In this document: one piece after another, positions 40,260 through 48,358 of the stretch
Numbering within the stretch: the first letter of the stretch is position 1
Layout of the letters: every line of letters starts with the position of its first letter
DNA from: Actinomycetes bacterium
Lineage (GTDB): Bacteria; Actinomycetota; Actinomycetes; Actinomycetales; Microbacteriaceae
Direction of reading: 5' to 3'
Assembly: GCA_023450335.1 (NCBI GenBank)
Contig: JAEXHA010000180.1
Location: forward strand, 1 to 48,358
Length of the DNA stretch: 48,358 bases
Translations under genes and position numbers: made by a program
The notes under the pieces: generated by a model
What the model saw: the letters and a program-made list of their open reading frames with translations, nothing else
Database searches by the model: none
Told to the model about the DNA's origin: nothing

Positions 40260-41422
40260 ACGACCGCATCTTCATGTCGGCGCCGGACGTGGGCCAGCTG
40301 GAAGAGGATGCCGTCGTCGCCGCTATGCGCTCAGGCTGGATCGCTCCTCTAGGCCCGGATGTGGATGCGTTCGAGCGCGAGATGTCGCAACGACTGCAAG
40401 TGCGGCACGCCGTGGCTCTGAGCTCGGGTACCGCCGCGCTGCATCTGGGTCTCCTCACGCTGGGCGTGAAACCCGGAGACGTCGTAGTGACATCGACGAT
40501 GACGTTTGCGGCGACAGCCAACGCGATCGTGTACACGGGCGCCGAGCCCTACTTCGTCGACTGCCTGCCCGATACAGGCAACATGGATCCTGCTCTCTTG
40601 CGCGATGCGCTTGGCGAGCTTCGCGCGAAGGGTGAGAAGGTCGCCGCCGTCGTGCCGGTCGACGTGCTGGGTAAGGCGGTCGATTACACGAGCATCATCG
40701 CGATCGCCGATGAGTTCGGTATCCCCGTCCTCGCAGACGCTGCAGAGTCACTGGGCGCCACTCATCGCGGCAAAGCCGCCGGTAGTTTTGGCACGGCGTC
40801 GACCCTGTCGTTCAACGGCAACAAGATCATGACGACTTCCGGCGGCGGAATGCTGCTGACAGATGACGAGGCCTTCGCCGATCGCGTGCGCTACCTCGCG
40901 ACGCAGGCTCGTCAACCCGTTGTTCATTACGAGCACACTGACATCGGATACAACTACCGAATGAGCAACCTGCTTGCGGCGCTCGGGCGGGCGCAGCTGA
41001 GTCGGCTGGACGAGATGATTGCGCGACGTCGCGAAATGCGTGAGCTCTACAAGCAGATCTTCGCGGACGTCGAAGGCGTGCACGTTTTCGGAGCCGAGAA
41101 CGATGATGCGGACAACGTCTGGCTGACCTGTATCGTCGTGGACCCTGACGCCAGCGGTTGGCGGCCATCCGATCTCGCTGCTGCGCTCGGCGCTGACAAC
41201 ATCGAATCGCGCCCCCTGTGGAAGCCGATGCACCTGCAGCCGGTGTTCGATGGCGCAAGGGGCTCGCTAAACGGCACATCCGAGAGGATCTTCCGGACTG
41301 GGCTCACGTTGCCTAGTGGGTCGGCACTGAACGGGCAACAACGAACGCAACTGGAAACGGCTGTCCGAGACTTCATCAAGCGGACAGCTGCACAGCCAGG
41401 CGCGGGAGCGACCACGCTGTGA
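40256..41422 (+). CDS. DegT/DnrJ/EryC1-family sugar aminotransferase (PglE-like)
   Basis: A 388-residue PLP enzyme adding an amino group to a 4-keto nucleotide sugar. ALSSGTAALHLGLLTLGV binds the cofactor phosphate, Asp161 (LADAAESLGA) pairs with the pyridine nitrogen, and Lys190 (FNGNKIMTTSGGG) forms the Schiff base. The TTG start is supported by GGAGG seven bases upstream and the TTGA overlap with the dehydratase stop. It takes the product of the CapD-type enzyme, giving UDP-4-amino-4,6-dideoxy-GlcNAc, the precursor of bacillosamine. Confidence 0.92.
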   Translation: MNDRIFMSAPDVGQLEEDAVVAAMRSGWIAPLGPDVDAFEREMSQRLQVRHAVALSSGTAALHLGLLTLGVKPGDVVVTSTMTFAATANAIVYTGAEPYFVDCLPDTGNMDPALLRDALGELRAKGEKVAAVVPVDVLGKAVDYTSIIAIADEFGIPVLADAAESLGATHRGKAAGSFGTASTLSFNGNKIMTTSGGGMLLTDDEAFADRVRYLATQARQPVVHYEHTDIGYNYRMSNLLAALGRAQLSRLDEMIARRREMRELYKQIFADVEGVHVFGAENDDADNVWLTCIVVDPDASGWRPSDLAAALGADNIESRPLWKPMHLQPVFDGARGSLNGTSERIFRTGLTLPSGSALNGQQRTQLETAVRDFIKRTAAQPGAGATTL

Positions 41423-42489
41423 ACACCCGCGTCGAGAACCCGGATGAGACGATGCGGTCCGGTCGCGAACCACTGACCCTTCTCCTGTCGTCAGTTGGGC
41501 GCAGGCCGTACCTTGTCGAGTGGTTCCGAGAAGCGTTGGATATGAACGGAGTGCGCGGTCGTGTTATCGCGGCTGATTCGGACCAATATGCGCCGTCACG
41601 GTCGTTCGCGGACGATTTCGTAGCGGCACCCCCGGTCGCGGACGCCGGCTACGAGCGCTGGCTAGTCTCCGTCCTGGATGACGAGGAAATAGACCTCGCA
41701 GTCAGTATCAATGACTTCGAACTCTCACGGTGGTCGAGCCTCAGCCCTCAGTTTGCGTTTGGCGAGCGACTCCTGCGGCTGGCCCCCGACGTTCAAACGC
41801 GCGTGGAGGACAAACTCGAGATGGGGCTGCTTCTCGGGGCACACGGAGTCCATGTACCCGCCACCCTCACGGCGGCAACGGCCGTGGAGCACATCGATGG
41901 CCAGGCCAACCGCGAACTCGTCACGAAGGGAAGATTCGGTAGCGCATCACGAGGACTACGCCATACAGTTCCGGCTGCCCTCGCGAAGGCCGTGCAAGAC
42001 GCGGCGCACGAAGTAACCGACGCGTCCGGACGGGACGCGGCGCTGTCGAGCGTAGATCCACTCGAACTCGTTGTCGTACAGGACCGAGTTCGCGGCCAAG
42101 AGTTTGGCGTCGACGTGATCTCGGATTTCGATGGGCGCTACGTGACTTCGCTCGTGCGCCGCAAGGTTGCGATGCGCTTTGGAGAAACGGAACGGGCCGA
42201 ATCGGTCCGTTCGGAGCCGTTCATCGAACTCGGTCGGCGCATCGCGTCTGCGATCCCACACAGAGGGTCCATAGATGTCGACGTGATCGTCGATAAAGCG
42301 GGTGCGCCATGGGTAATCGACGTCAACCCTCGCTTCGGCGGGGGGTATCCGTTCTCGCACCTTTCGGGCGCTCACATTCCGGCGGCCTATGTCGCGTGGC
42401 TGACGGGATCTGAACCAGACCCGGGTTGGCTCACCTGCGTGCCCGGAATAGTGAGCAGCAAGTACGTGGGGGTGTCACGAACGGCATGA
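41419..42489 (+). CDS. ATP-grasp ligase (CarB/PylC-like)
   Basis: A 356-residue ATP-grasp protein. The N-terminal pre-ATP-grasp domain starts LTLLLSSVGRRPYLVEWFRE. The ATP site is spread over RVEDKLEMGLLLGAHGVHVP, ELVTKGRFGSASRG, VVVQDRVRGQEFGVDVI and the metal/phosphate motif WVIDVNPRFGGGYPFS. Such enzymes join a carboxylate to an amine through an acyl phosphate. It lies between the aminotransferase and the phosphoglycosyltransferase with GTGA/ATGA overlaps on both sides, so it probably makes a conjugate (for example an aminoacyl amide) for the same glycan. A role in making a modified sugar or a separate amino-acid unit is equally possible. Substrates are unknown. Confidence 0.8.
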   Translation: MNTRVENPDETMRSGREPLTLLLSSVGRRPYLVEWFREALDMNGVRGRVIAADSDQYAPSRSFADDFVAAPPVADAGYERWLVSVLDDEEIDLAVSINDFELSRWSSLSPQFAFGERLLRLAPDVQTRVEDKLEMGLLLGAHGVHVPATLTAATAVEHIDGQANRELVTKGRFGSASRGLRHTVPAALAKAVQDAAHEVTDASGRDAALSSVDPLELVVVQDRVRGQEFGVDVISDFDGRYVTSLVRRKVAMRFGETERAESVRSEPFIELGRRIASAIPHRGSIDVDVIVDKAGAPWVIDVNPRFGGGYPFSHLSGAHIPAAYVAWLTGSEPDPGWLTCVPGIVSSKYVGVSRTA

Positions 42490-43583
42490 ACGCGCACTCA
42501 CGGCGTGTCCTCGTGAAGCGAATCTTGGATACGATTCTCATCTTTTCGCTGGCGCCGGTGCTGGCACCGCTTCTCGCTGCCTCCGCGGTTGTTGTGCTCG
42601 TTTCCATGGGGCGCCCGATTGTCTTCACACAACCGAGGATCGGACTGAACGGTCGTCAATTCCGTGTACTCAAGTTCCGTACCATGTCCAACCAACGAGA
42701 CGCTGGCGGTGCGTTATTGCCGGATCGAGAACGACTCACGCGAGTGGGTCGAGTGCTGCGCAAGCTCAGCCTCGACGAACTTCCACAGGTGATCAATGTC
42801 GTTCGCGGTGATATGTCACTCGTAGGCCCGCGCCCTCTGCTCGTCGAATACCTGCCGCACTATCGGGAGCGCGAGCGGATACGACACTTGGTGCGACCCG
42901 GCATTACCGGTGCTGCGCAGATCGCGGGGCGCAATGGTTTGCTGTGGGACGAACGGCTGAAGCTGGATGCCGATTACGCCGAGTTCGGCACGCTCCGTGA
43001 TGACGTGCGCATCGTCGGCGCCACGTTGAAAAGCGTACTCACTTCTGTCGGGGTCAGTGTCATCGCCGGAGACTCTGGAGAAAGGCTTGATGTCGTGCGG
43101 AGCTATCCGAGCGATGGTGATTACGCGCTGCGTCGACTTGAACTTCAAGACGCTGCAACACGGGTCTCGTGGTTCCATGATGCTCGGATCTCGGCGTACA
43201 TGAGTGTTCCCCAGGACGTGACTGAAGAAGGAACGCGCGAGTGGATCGTCGCGTCCCGGCTACAGCGAACGCGCAAGGACCTCGTGCTCTATGAAACGGT
43301 GTCGGGCCGGGTGCGGGCGATGCTCGGCGTGCGCTCCCATAATCATCCCGACCTGGTTGAGGTCCACATCCTTGTGGATCCGGATCGGAAGGGCCAGGGG
43401 CTGGGGACGATCGCAATGGGACTGCTGTTAGCTTGGCTACGGCAGCAGAAAGAGCTTCGAGGATGTTGGCTGACTGTCCATCCCGAGAACGAACCCGCGC
43501 TCCGCCTGTATGAGCGCCTTGGGTTTGTTCGCGTGAGCCTCGTTGCTCCCGACCGGCTCAAAATGGAACTCGTATGGGACTGA
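42486..43583 (+). CDS. PglC-type phosphoglycosyltransferase fused to a GNAT acetyltransferase
   Basis: A 365-residue two-domain protein. Residues 1-200 are a monotopic phosphoglycosyltransferase: re-entrant helix ILIFSLAPVLAPLLAASAVV, RVLKFRTM, the catalytic Asp97-Glu98 in SLDELPQV, GDMSLVGPRPLL and RPGITGAAQIAGRN. It moves a phospho-sugar from UDP to undecaprenyl phosphate. Residues ~205-365 are a GNAT domain with the acetyl-CoA loop RKGQGLG (301-307) and N-x2-A-x3-YERLGF at 335-347. The ATG overlaps the ATP-grasp stop. In other organisms N-acetylation of the 4-amino sugar (PglD) and transfer (PglC) are separate or PglD is a beta-helix fold; here a GNAT domain may do the acetylation on the same chain. 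A good candidate for the initiating enzyme of the glycan. Confidence 0.9.
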   Translation: MNAHSRRVLVKRILDTILIFSLAPVLAPLLAASAVVVLVSMGRPIVFTQPRIGLNGRQFRVLKFRTMSNQRDAGGALLPDRERLTRVGRVLRKLSLDELPQVINVVRGDMSLVGPRPLLVEYLPHYRERERIRHLVRPGITGAAQIAGRNGLLWDERLKLDADYAEFGTLRDDVRIVGATLKSVLTSVGVSVIAGDSGERLDVVRSYPSDGDYALRRLELQDAATRVSWFHDARISAYMSVPQDVTEEGTREWIVASRLQRTRKDLVLYETVSGRVRAMLGVRSHNHPDLVEVHILVDPDRKGQGLGTIAMGLLLAWLRQQKELRGCWLTVHPENEPALRLYERLGFVRVSLVAPDRLKMELVWD

Positions 43584-43587
43584 CGCC

Positions 43588-44487
43588 GTGATTGAGAACG
43601 CACCGCTTCCACGCATCGAACGTTGGGACGCGCTTGGTGACAGGTTGGGTGTCGACTTGTATATCGTTCGTGACGATTTGTTGCCGTTTCCGCTCGCGGG
43701 CAACAAGGTCCGGAAGCTTGTCGCCGAGATCTCGGATTGCGACAGGGGAACATCCATAGTCACAAATGGTGCGGTGGATTCGAATCACTGCCGCACCGTC
43801 GCCTGGCTCGCCGCCGAGCGGGGCCTGCGCGCGCATCTCGTTCTGCACGACGGTACAGAACAGGGTGCGAGCGCTCCGGGGCTCGCGGTCTTGCAAGCCC
43901 TGGGCGCGACGTATGCAGTTGTGCCGCCCAACGAGATATCGGCGGAGATCGACCGTGCAGTGTCGGCGTTCGCGCGCGAGGACGCGCCGGTTCGCGTCGT
44001 GCCCGGCGGGTGCCATTCCAAACGTGGCGCCGAGGCATATCGTGACGCCGCCGAGTTCGTGTTCAACGAGCTCGAGATCGACGCTGTTTACGTGGCGTCG
44101 GGTACCGGGGCGACGCAGGGGGGCATTGCCGCCGCTGCGCATCAGGCGGGTACTCATACCGAAGTGATCGGGGTCTCGGTCGCCCGCCCGGCAGATCGAG
44201 GTATTCCCCCTGTAGCGGAGGCAACGGCATGGGCAGGTGCGCCCAACGCGCCCATCACGTTTCTCGACGATTTTATTGCGGGCGGATATGGGATGAGCTC
44301 ACCCGAATTACGTGCGATTGTCGCGCTCGGTTGGCGTTACGGGTTGCCGCTCGATGAAACGTACACGGGTAAGGCGATGTGGGCGCTTAAGCGTCATGCC
44401 GACGAGGGACGCCTGGCAGGGAAGCGTGTTTTGTTCTGGCATACCGGAGGCTTGTGGAACCGGCTCGCTGCGGGGGTCTTTGAATGA
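43588..44487 (+). CDS. PLP-dependent ACC deaminase / D-cysteine desulfhydrase-like protein
   Basis: A 299-residue fold-type II PLP enzyme. Lys40 in LAGNKVRKL is the Schiff-base lysine, VDSNHCRTVAW (Ser65) is the active-site loop, and ASGTGATQGGIAAA binds the cofactor phosphate. These match the ACC deaminase/D-cysteine desulfhydrase family, which removes ammonia from small amino acids. The GTG start is four bases after the preceding stop. Its place inside a glycan operon next to an ATP-grasp ligase suggests it prepares or modifies an amino-acid-like decoration, but a stray metabolic gene cannot be excluded. 88 non-coding bases follow. Confidence 0.82.
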   Translation: MIENAPLPRIERWDALGDRLGVDLYIVRDDLLPFPLAGNKVRKLVAEISDCDRGTSIVTNGAVDSNHCRTVAWLAAERGLRAHLVLHDGTEQGASAPGLAVLQALGATYAVVPPNEISAEIDRAVSAFAREDAPVRVVPGGCHSKRGAEAYRDAAEFVFNELEIDAVYVASGTGATQGGIAAAAHQAGTHTEVIGVSVARPADRGIPPVAEATAWAGAPNAPITFLDDFIAGGYGMSSPELRAIVALGWRYGLPLDETYTGKAMWALKRHADEGRLAGKRVLFWHTGGLWNRLAAGVFE

Positions 44488-44575
44488 CACATGAATCCGG
44501 TCTTAGGGTGGACTTTTCCGGCTTTGGCCCCGGTCTTCGCTCTGAGGGTAGGGGCCAGGAGAAGCGGGTGGTCAT

Positions 44576-45835
44576 GTGAGCAAGCATGTCTGGATAGTCA
44601 ACCACCATGCGCTGATCCCGTCCAAGGACGGTGGGTCCGGCCGGCATCTGAATATGGCCCGATACCTCCCTGACTACGGTTGGACGGCGTCGCTGATTGT
44701 CGCGAGCACCATCCATCCTCGTGGCACGCAAGGGATGCCCGGTCGGAGACTCCGAAGGATAACCAACGAGGGAGGTATACCTGTTCTGTGGGTGCGCGCT
44801 CCTGCATACGGTGGAAACACGCTGCGCCGTTTCCTCGGCATGGTCGTGTTTGCATTGCTGGCCATCGCCCCTGGAATGACGCGGGGGCTCAAGCACCCTG
44901 ATGTAGTGGTTGGTAGCACGGTACATCTGCTGGGAGCATGGGCCGGCTGGCGGTTGGCTCAGCGACACCGTGTGCCGTTCGTGTACGAAATCCGCGACGT
45001 GTGGCCGGACACGCTGGTTCATTTAGGACGGATGAGGCCGTCGGGACTTCTCGCTCGTGGGATGGAGCGGCTGTCTGTAGGGCTCGCTCGCCGAGCGGAC
45101 CTCGTCGTCGCGCCGTTGCCGCACATCGACGATTATCTTTCAGACCACGGCGTGGATCGCGGTAAGTTCCTTTGGGTCTCCAACGGCTTCGACGGGGAAA
45201 GGGAGGAGCCGGAACCGGACTATGAGCCAGGTCCGGACTTCGTATTCATGTACCTTGGTGCGCACGGCACCGCGAATGCCCTCGACGGAATAATGGAAGC
45301 ATTCGACAGAGCGTGTCTCGAGCTGCCAGACACCCCGATGAAACTTCGGTTCGTGGGTAGCGGCCCCCTTAAAGATGAGCTGATGGGCTTCGCCCGTACC
45401 TTGCGTAGCGCGAACCGCATTTCATTCGAGGATCGAATTCCCCAGGGAGCTGTCGTCGCCCGCGCGCGCGAGGCGGACTGCCTCGTCGCCAACACGCACG
45501 ATAATCCTGTTTACAGGTACGGGGTCAGCCTGAACAAGTTGTTCACATATTTGTACGCACATAGGCCGACGGTACTCGCATGCAGCGAACCCGACAACGC
45601 AATTAGCGAAGCCGGCGCGGGGATCGTGGTTCCGGGCGACGACAGGGTTGCGCTCGCCGAGGCGATGTTGGAAATGGTGAGGATGCCGGTGAACAGTCGA
45701 CGCGAGCTAGCAGGAAGGGGCTACAACTTTGTTCTCGACAATTATTCACATGAGGGCCTCGCGAGCCGCTTCGCCTGCGGGCTCGATGAAGTGGCGCGTC
45801 GCAGTAATTCTCACCGTAGCAGTCGGGGTCAATAG
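44576..45835 (+). CDS. GT4-family glycosyltransferase (GT-B fold)
   Basis: A 419-residue retaining glycosyltransferase. The N-terminal domain has HHALIPSKDGGSGRHLNMAR and YEIRDVWPDTLVHLG. The C-terminal domain has FMYLGAHGTANALDGIMEAF, IPQGAVVARAREADCLV and the family's nucleotide-sugar binding segment around CSEPDNAISEAGAGIVV. No signal peptide, so cytoplasmic side. GTG start preceded by GGGTGG and AGGAG further up; ATG two bases earlier is followed at once by a stop. It probably adds a sugar to the lipid-linked intermediate started by the PglC-type enzyme. Its donor (rhamnose, glucuronate or other) is unknown. The sequence is visibly less GC-rich than the genes before 41 kb. Confidence 0.88.
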   Translation: MSKHVWIVNHHALIPSKDGGSGRHLNMARYLPDYGWTASLIVASTIHPRGTQGMPGRRLRRITNEGGIPVLWVRAPAYGGNTLRRFLGMVVFALLAIAPGMTRGLKHPDVVVGSTVHLLGAWAGWRLAQRHRVPFVYEIRDVWPDTLVHLGRMRPSGLLARGMERLSVGLARRADLVVAPLPHIDDYLSDHGVDRGKFLWVSNGFDGEREEPEPDYEPGPDFVFMYLGAHGTANALDGIMEAFDRACLELPDTPMKLRFVGSGPLKDELMGFARTLRSANRISFEDRIPQGAVVARAREADCLVANTHDNPVYRYGVSLNKLFTYLYAHRPTVLACSEPDNAISEAGAGIVVPGDDRVALAEAMLEMVRMPVNSRRELAGRGYNFVLDNYSHEGLASRFACGLDEVARRSNSHRSSRGQ

Positions 45836-45837
45836 CG

Positions 45838-46959
45838 ATGAACTCTAAATCAATGTCCATAGTCCATGTAAGTTCCGCCCACCCGTATACGGACAATCGA
45901 GTGCATTACCGGGAGTGTAATACGCTCGCCGCGGCCGGATACGATGTCACTCTCGTGGCCGTCGAAAGTCCGGTAAGCGGACCGCAAACCGACGTGAAGG
46001 TCGTGACGATACCGCGCAGAAAGCGGTTCGCGCGCATCATTCTGTCGAGCTTCGCGGCCGCGCGCATTGCTTTCCGCGCTAAAGCAAAGGTTGTGCACAT
46101 GCACGACCCTGAACTCATCCCCTACATCCCATTTCTTCGGCTGGCGGGGCGCTTTGTTATCTATGATGCTCACGAGGATCTGCCCGTCCAAATCTTGAAT
46201 AAGTCATACCTCGGCCGACCGTCCGCGATGATTCTCTCTCTATTTTCGCGCGCCTTGGTTCGCGTCGCCCACATGAGCAACCTCGTCGTCTGCGCTACGG
46301 AGACCATCGCTACGCGATTCCCCGCGGCAAAGGTTGTTCTGGTTCGCAACTACCCACCGCTACGCGAAGCTGAGATGGGGGCAGGCACGGTCGACGACGC
46401 CGCCCGGGACGCGCGGATTGTGTACGTCGGCGGCCTAGGGGAAGGTCGTGGGGCCGGGGTGATGGTCGATGCGATGGCGGAGCCACGCATGCCGACTGGG
46501 TGGCGACTTCACATGGCAGGTGCCGCGTCGCCGTCAGCCCTGGAGCGGCTACAGAAGCGGGGCGGCTGGAGCGAGGTCGACTTCGAGGGCCTGGTAGCGC
46601 CCGAAGTTGCACGCGACATTATCCTCAGCGCCCGTGTCGGATTCGTGCTTTTCGGCGATAGCGCGGCGCACCGAAATGCCCTTCCAACAAAAATGTTCGA
46701 GTATTTTGCCGCCGGAGTACCAGTCATTGCATCTGACTTTCCGCTCTGGCGGTCAATCGTCGAGACTAATGAATGCGGCATTCTCGTGCCGCCCGCGTCG
46801 CCGTCTGCGGTGGCGGAGGCGGTCAGGGCGTACGCTGATGACCCCGAGTTGTTGAAGCACCATTCGCGAAACGCCCGGAACCTCGCAGTCGAGCGGTTGA
46901 ACTGGGCACCGGAAGGGCGCGCGCTAGTCGAGGCATATAACGAACTGTTGAAGAGTTGA
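45838..46959 (+). CDS. GT4-family glycosyltransferase (GT-B fold), second
   Basis: A 373-residue glycosyltransferase two bases after the previous gene. N-terminal SIVHVSSAHPYTDNRVHYRE, then VVHMHDPELIPYIPFLRLAG and YDAHEDLPVQI. The C-terminal domain has IVYVGGLGEGRGAGVMVDAM and MFEYFAAGVPVIASDFPLWR followed by ETNECGILV, the classic GT4 donor-binding region. ATG start. An internal ATG five codons later is possible. The stop overlaps the TTG of the flippase gene. It probably extends the lipid-linked oligosaccharide; donor and linkage cannot be told. Confidence 0.9.
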   Translation: MNSKSMSIVHVSSAHPYTDNRVHYRECNTLAAAGYDVTLVAVESPVSGPQTDVKVVTIPRRKRFARIILSSFAAARIAFRAKAKVVHMHDPELIPYIPFLRLAGRFVIYDAHEDLPVQILNKSYLGRPSAMILSLFSRALVRVAHMSNLVVCATETIATRFPAAKVVLVRNYPPLREAEMGAGTVDDAARDARIVYVGGLGEGRGAGVMVDAMAEPRMPTGWRLHMAGAASPSALERLQKRGGWSEVDFEGLVAPEVARDIILSARVGFVLFGDSAAHRNALPTKMFEYFAAGVPVIASDFPLWRSIVETNECGILVPPASPSAVAEAVRAYADDPELLKHHSRNARNLAVERLNWAPEGRALVEAYNELLKS

Positions 46960-48251
46960 TCACTTCGGCTTCCCCGGCATTTCGGTGGCAACGAATGCTC
47001 CGCGGGGGCATCTCGCGAATATTGACCGGGAGCCTAATTGGCCAGGGGGTTCTCCTTGCCGTTTCGCCATTGCTCACACGCTTGTATCAGCCGACGGACT
47101 TCGCGGCGCTCACGGTCTTTACCGCGCTGGCAACGGTCACAGGAAGTTTGATCACCCTCAGCTGGGACCGCGCGATTGTGATCCCACGGAGCGAGATACA
47201 GGCGTTGTCAGTGGCCACCCTCGGGCTGATAACCGTGGTGGCGCTGGGCATTGGGCTGACGATTGCTGCTTATCTCGTTGGCCCAACTATCGATGAAGTC
47301 TTCGGGACGCGGGTATTCGCCCCGCTGTGGTGGCTGCTTCCTTCAACGGTCGTGGCCATGGGCATCTACTCGCTGCTGTCGTCATGGCTGGTGCGGCTAA
47401 AGCACTACGGCAGGATCGCCGCTCGTAATGCCCTGCAAGGTGTGACGCAAGCGATCTCGAGCGTTGTGCTCGGGCTTGCCGGGGCGGGCGTGTTCGGGCT
47501 GGTGTCCGGAATGGGGGTCGGCCGCGCGGTCAGCCTCGTCGGAGTGATGCCCTGGGCCACGTTCCGCGGCCCTCATCGGCAGTCGTGGGTGCGGATTTCG
47601 GCAACCGCACGGCGTTTCCGCCGCTTTCCGTTGGTTGCGACATGGTCGCGGGCGTTCAACGTCGTGGGCTTACAGCTTCCGCCCGTTCTGATCGTTGCGA
47701 TCTACGGAACCTGGGAAGCTGGTCTCTACGCTCTGACCGTCCGCGTGCTTGCGACCCCTGTGGGTATCGTTACTGACGCCGTGAGCCATTACTTCGAGGG
47801 CATATTCGCCGAGCGAGTGCGAATGCGGTCGCGTCGCCTCAGATCCGTCATACTCATGATCTCTGGTCGACTGCTGCTCTTGTCGATCGTTCCGGCGTTC
47901 GTCATTGCCATCTTCGGTCCAGCGATGTTCGCATTCGTTTTTGGAGAGGAATGGCGTCTGGCGGGCACCTTCGCCCAACTCGTCGTTGCGCTGTATGTCG
48001 CACAGTTCGTCGTTTCGCCGATCTCGCGCGCCCTACTCGTATTGGAGAGGCAGTTCGCGCAACTGGCATGGGACATCGCAAGGATGATACTCACAACGTT
48101 CGCCGTCGTCTTTCCCATGTTGGTCGGCGCTACGCTAGGGCTCGCCCTGGCCCTGCTGGCGTGTACCCAGGTTCTACTGTACGGCGGGCTTCTAATCCTG
48201 TGTCTGCGTGCCGCACGACGGGCGGAATTCCTCGGAGTTCGGAATGGCTGA
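46956..48251 (+). CDS. Wzx-type polysaccharide flippase
   Basis: A 431-residue membrane protein with about twelve to fourteen hydrophobic segments, of the oligosaccharide flippase/polysaccharide biosynthesis family. N-terminal ILTGSLIGQGVLLAVSPLLT and LYQPTDFAALTVF match the usual first helices; YGTWEAGLYALTVRVLATP and FAFVFGEEWRLAG are family segments. It should move the finished undecaprenyl-linked unit to the outer face of the membrane. The TTG start overlaps the GT4 stop (TTGA). Loss of high GC in places is similar to the two transferase genes. It supports a Wzy/Wzx-dependent route for this glycan. Confidence 0.9.
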   Translation: MITSASPAFRWQRMLRGGISRILTGSLIGQGVLLAVSPLLTRLYQPTDFAALTVFTALATVTGSLITLSWDRAIVIPRSEIQALSVATLGLITVVALGIGLTIAAYLVGPTIDEVFGTRVFAPLWWLLPSTVVAMGIYSLLSSWLVRLKHYGRIAARNALQGVTQAISSVVLGLAGAGVFGLVSGMGVGRAVSLVGVMPWATFRGPHRQSWVRISATARRFRRFPLVATWSRAFNVVGLQLPPVLIVAIYGTWEAGLYALTVRVLATPVGIVTDAVSHYFEGIFAERVRMRSRRLRSVILMISGRLLLLSIVPAFVIAIFGPAMFAFVFGEEWRLAGTFAQLVVALYVAQFVVSPISRALLVLERQFAQLAWDIARMILTTFAVVFPMLVGATLGLALALLACTQVLLYGGLLILCLRAARRAEFLGVRNG

Positions 48252-48270
48252 CCAGGTGGGAGGTCACCGG

Positions 48271-48358
48271 ATGACCGCTTCGCTGCTTCGCACGTTCCTC
48301 ATGGTTCCTCTCTCGACGATGGCATATGGGCTCATGCTCCACGCGGTGTACGTCAATG
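48271..48358 (+). CDS. Truncated membrane protein gene at the window end
   Basis: Twenty-nine codons are visible, starting at an ATG seven bases after GGGAGG (48258-48263); an earlier in-frame ATG at 48244 overlaps the flippase. The first residues (MTASLLRTFLMVPLSTMAYG) are hydrophobic, like the first helix of a polytopic membrane protein. By position right after a flippase it could be an O-antigen-type polymerase (Wzy), but too little sequence remains to call it. Confidence 0.5.
   Translation, partial: MTASLLRTFLMVPLSTMAYGLMLHAVYVN

Noticed and set aside
44490..44505. Another TTAGG (TTAGGGTGGACTT) as a MarR site
   Set aside because: There is no CCTAA arm at the right spacing. The TTAGG at about 45026 and the one on the minus strand near 24895 fail for the same reason.

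Overview
The window is a 48.4 kb piece of chromosome from a high-GC actinomycete. GTG and TTG starts are common, start/stop overlaps of four bases (GTGA, ATGA, TTGA) are frequent, lipobox lipoproteins are present, and one surface protein ends in a sortase-E-like LAGTG signal. The overall feel is that of Microbacteriaceae (Microbacterium-like), inferred from style and not from a search. I saw no tRNA, rRNA, CRISPR array or insertion sequence.

Region 1 (1-5986, plus strand) is a compact alpha-glucan operon. It encodes a CUT1-type lipoprotein, two permeases, a GH15-like glucohydrolase and a signal-less GH66 dextranase/cycloisomaltooligosaccharide enzyme. It looks like import of (cyclo)isomaltooligosaccharides followed by cytoplasmic hydrolysis. 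No ATPase is encoded locally.

Region 2 (about 6000-22800) is the most unusual part. An MFS transporter, a divergent TPP-decarboxylase/aldehyde-dehydrogenase pair, a NitT/TauT-type ABC transporter, two creatinase-like M24 proteins, an ornithine-cyclodeaminase-family protein, three aconitase/LeuCD-type large+small subunit pairs and a MarR regulator lie together. A 13-bp palindrome, consensus TTAGG-N3-CCTAA, recurs upstream of the MFS gene (6024), in the divergent promoter (10477, 10516, weaker 10550) and in front of marR itself (20434). I saw it nowhere else in the window. I read this as one MarR-controlled catabolic regulon for an unknown, probably nitrogen-containing, organic acid. One of the three aconitase-like large subunits has lost the Cys-x2-Cys ligands of the [4Fe-4S] cluster, and the creatinase-like proteins have lost most M24 metal ligands.

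Region 3 (22847-29450, minus strand) is a pentose operon read rbsK-rbsC-rbsB-rbsA-rbsD-deoC-gntR. The deoC-like gene raises the possibility of deoxyribose or a related sugar instead of, or besides, ribose. A 412-base spacer follows. It holds the rbsK promoter, a remnant resembling the 3' end of the GH66 gene, and a strong hairpin.

Region 4 (29863-48358) is a surface-polysaccharide locus. On the minus strand are UDP-glucose dehydrogenase, the dTDP-rhamnose genes (rmlB, a fused rmlC-rmlD, rmlA), a LAGTG surface protein and a DUF4012 protein, with one plus-strand serine protease in between. On the plus strand a tightly coupled operon encodes a CapD/PglF-type dehydratase, a PglE-type aminotransferase, an ATP-grasp ligase, a PglC-type phosphoglycosyltransferase fused to a GNAT acetyltransferase, a PLP ACC-deaminase-like protein, two GT4 glycosyltransferases, a flippase and a truncated membrane protein. 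Together these predict a bacillosamine-like sugar made and loaded on undecaprenyl phosphate as the first sugar of a rhamnose- and glucuronate-containing glycan.
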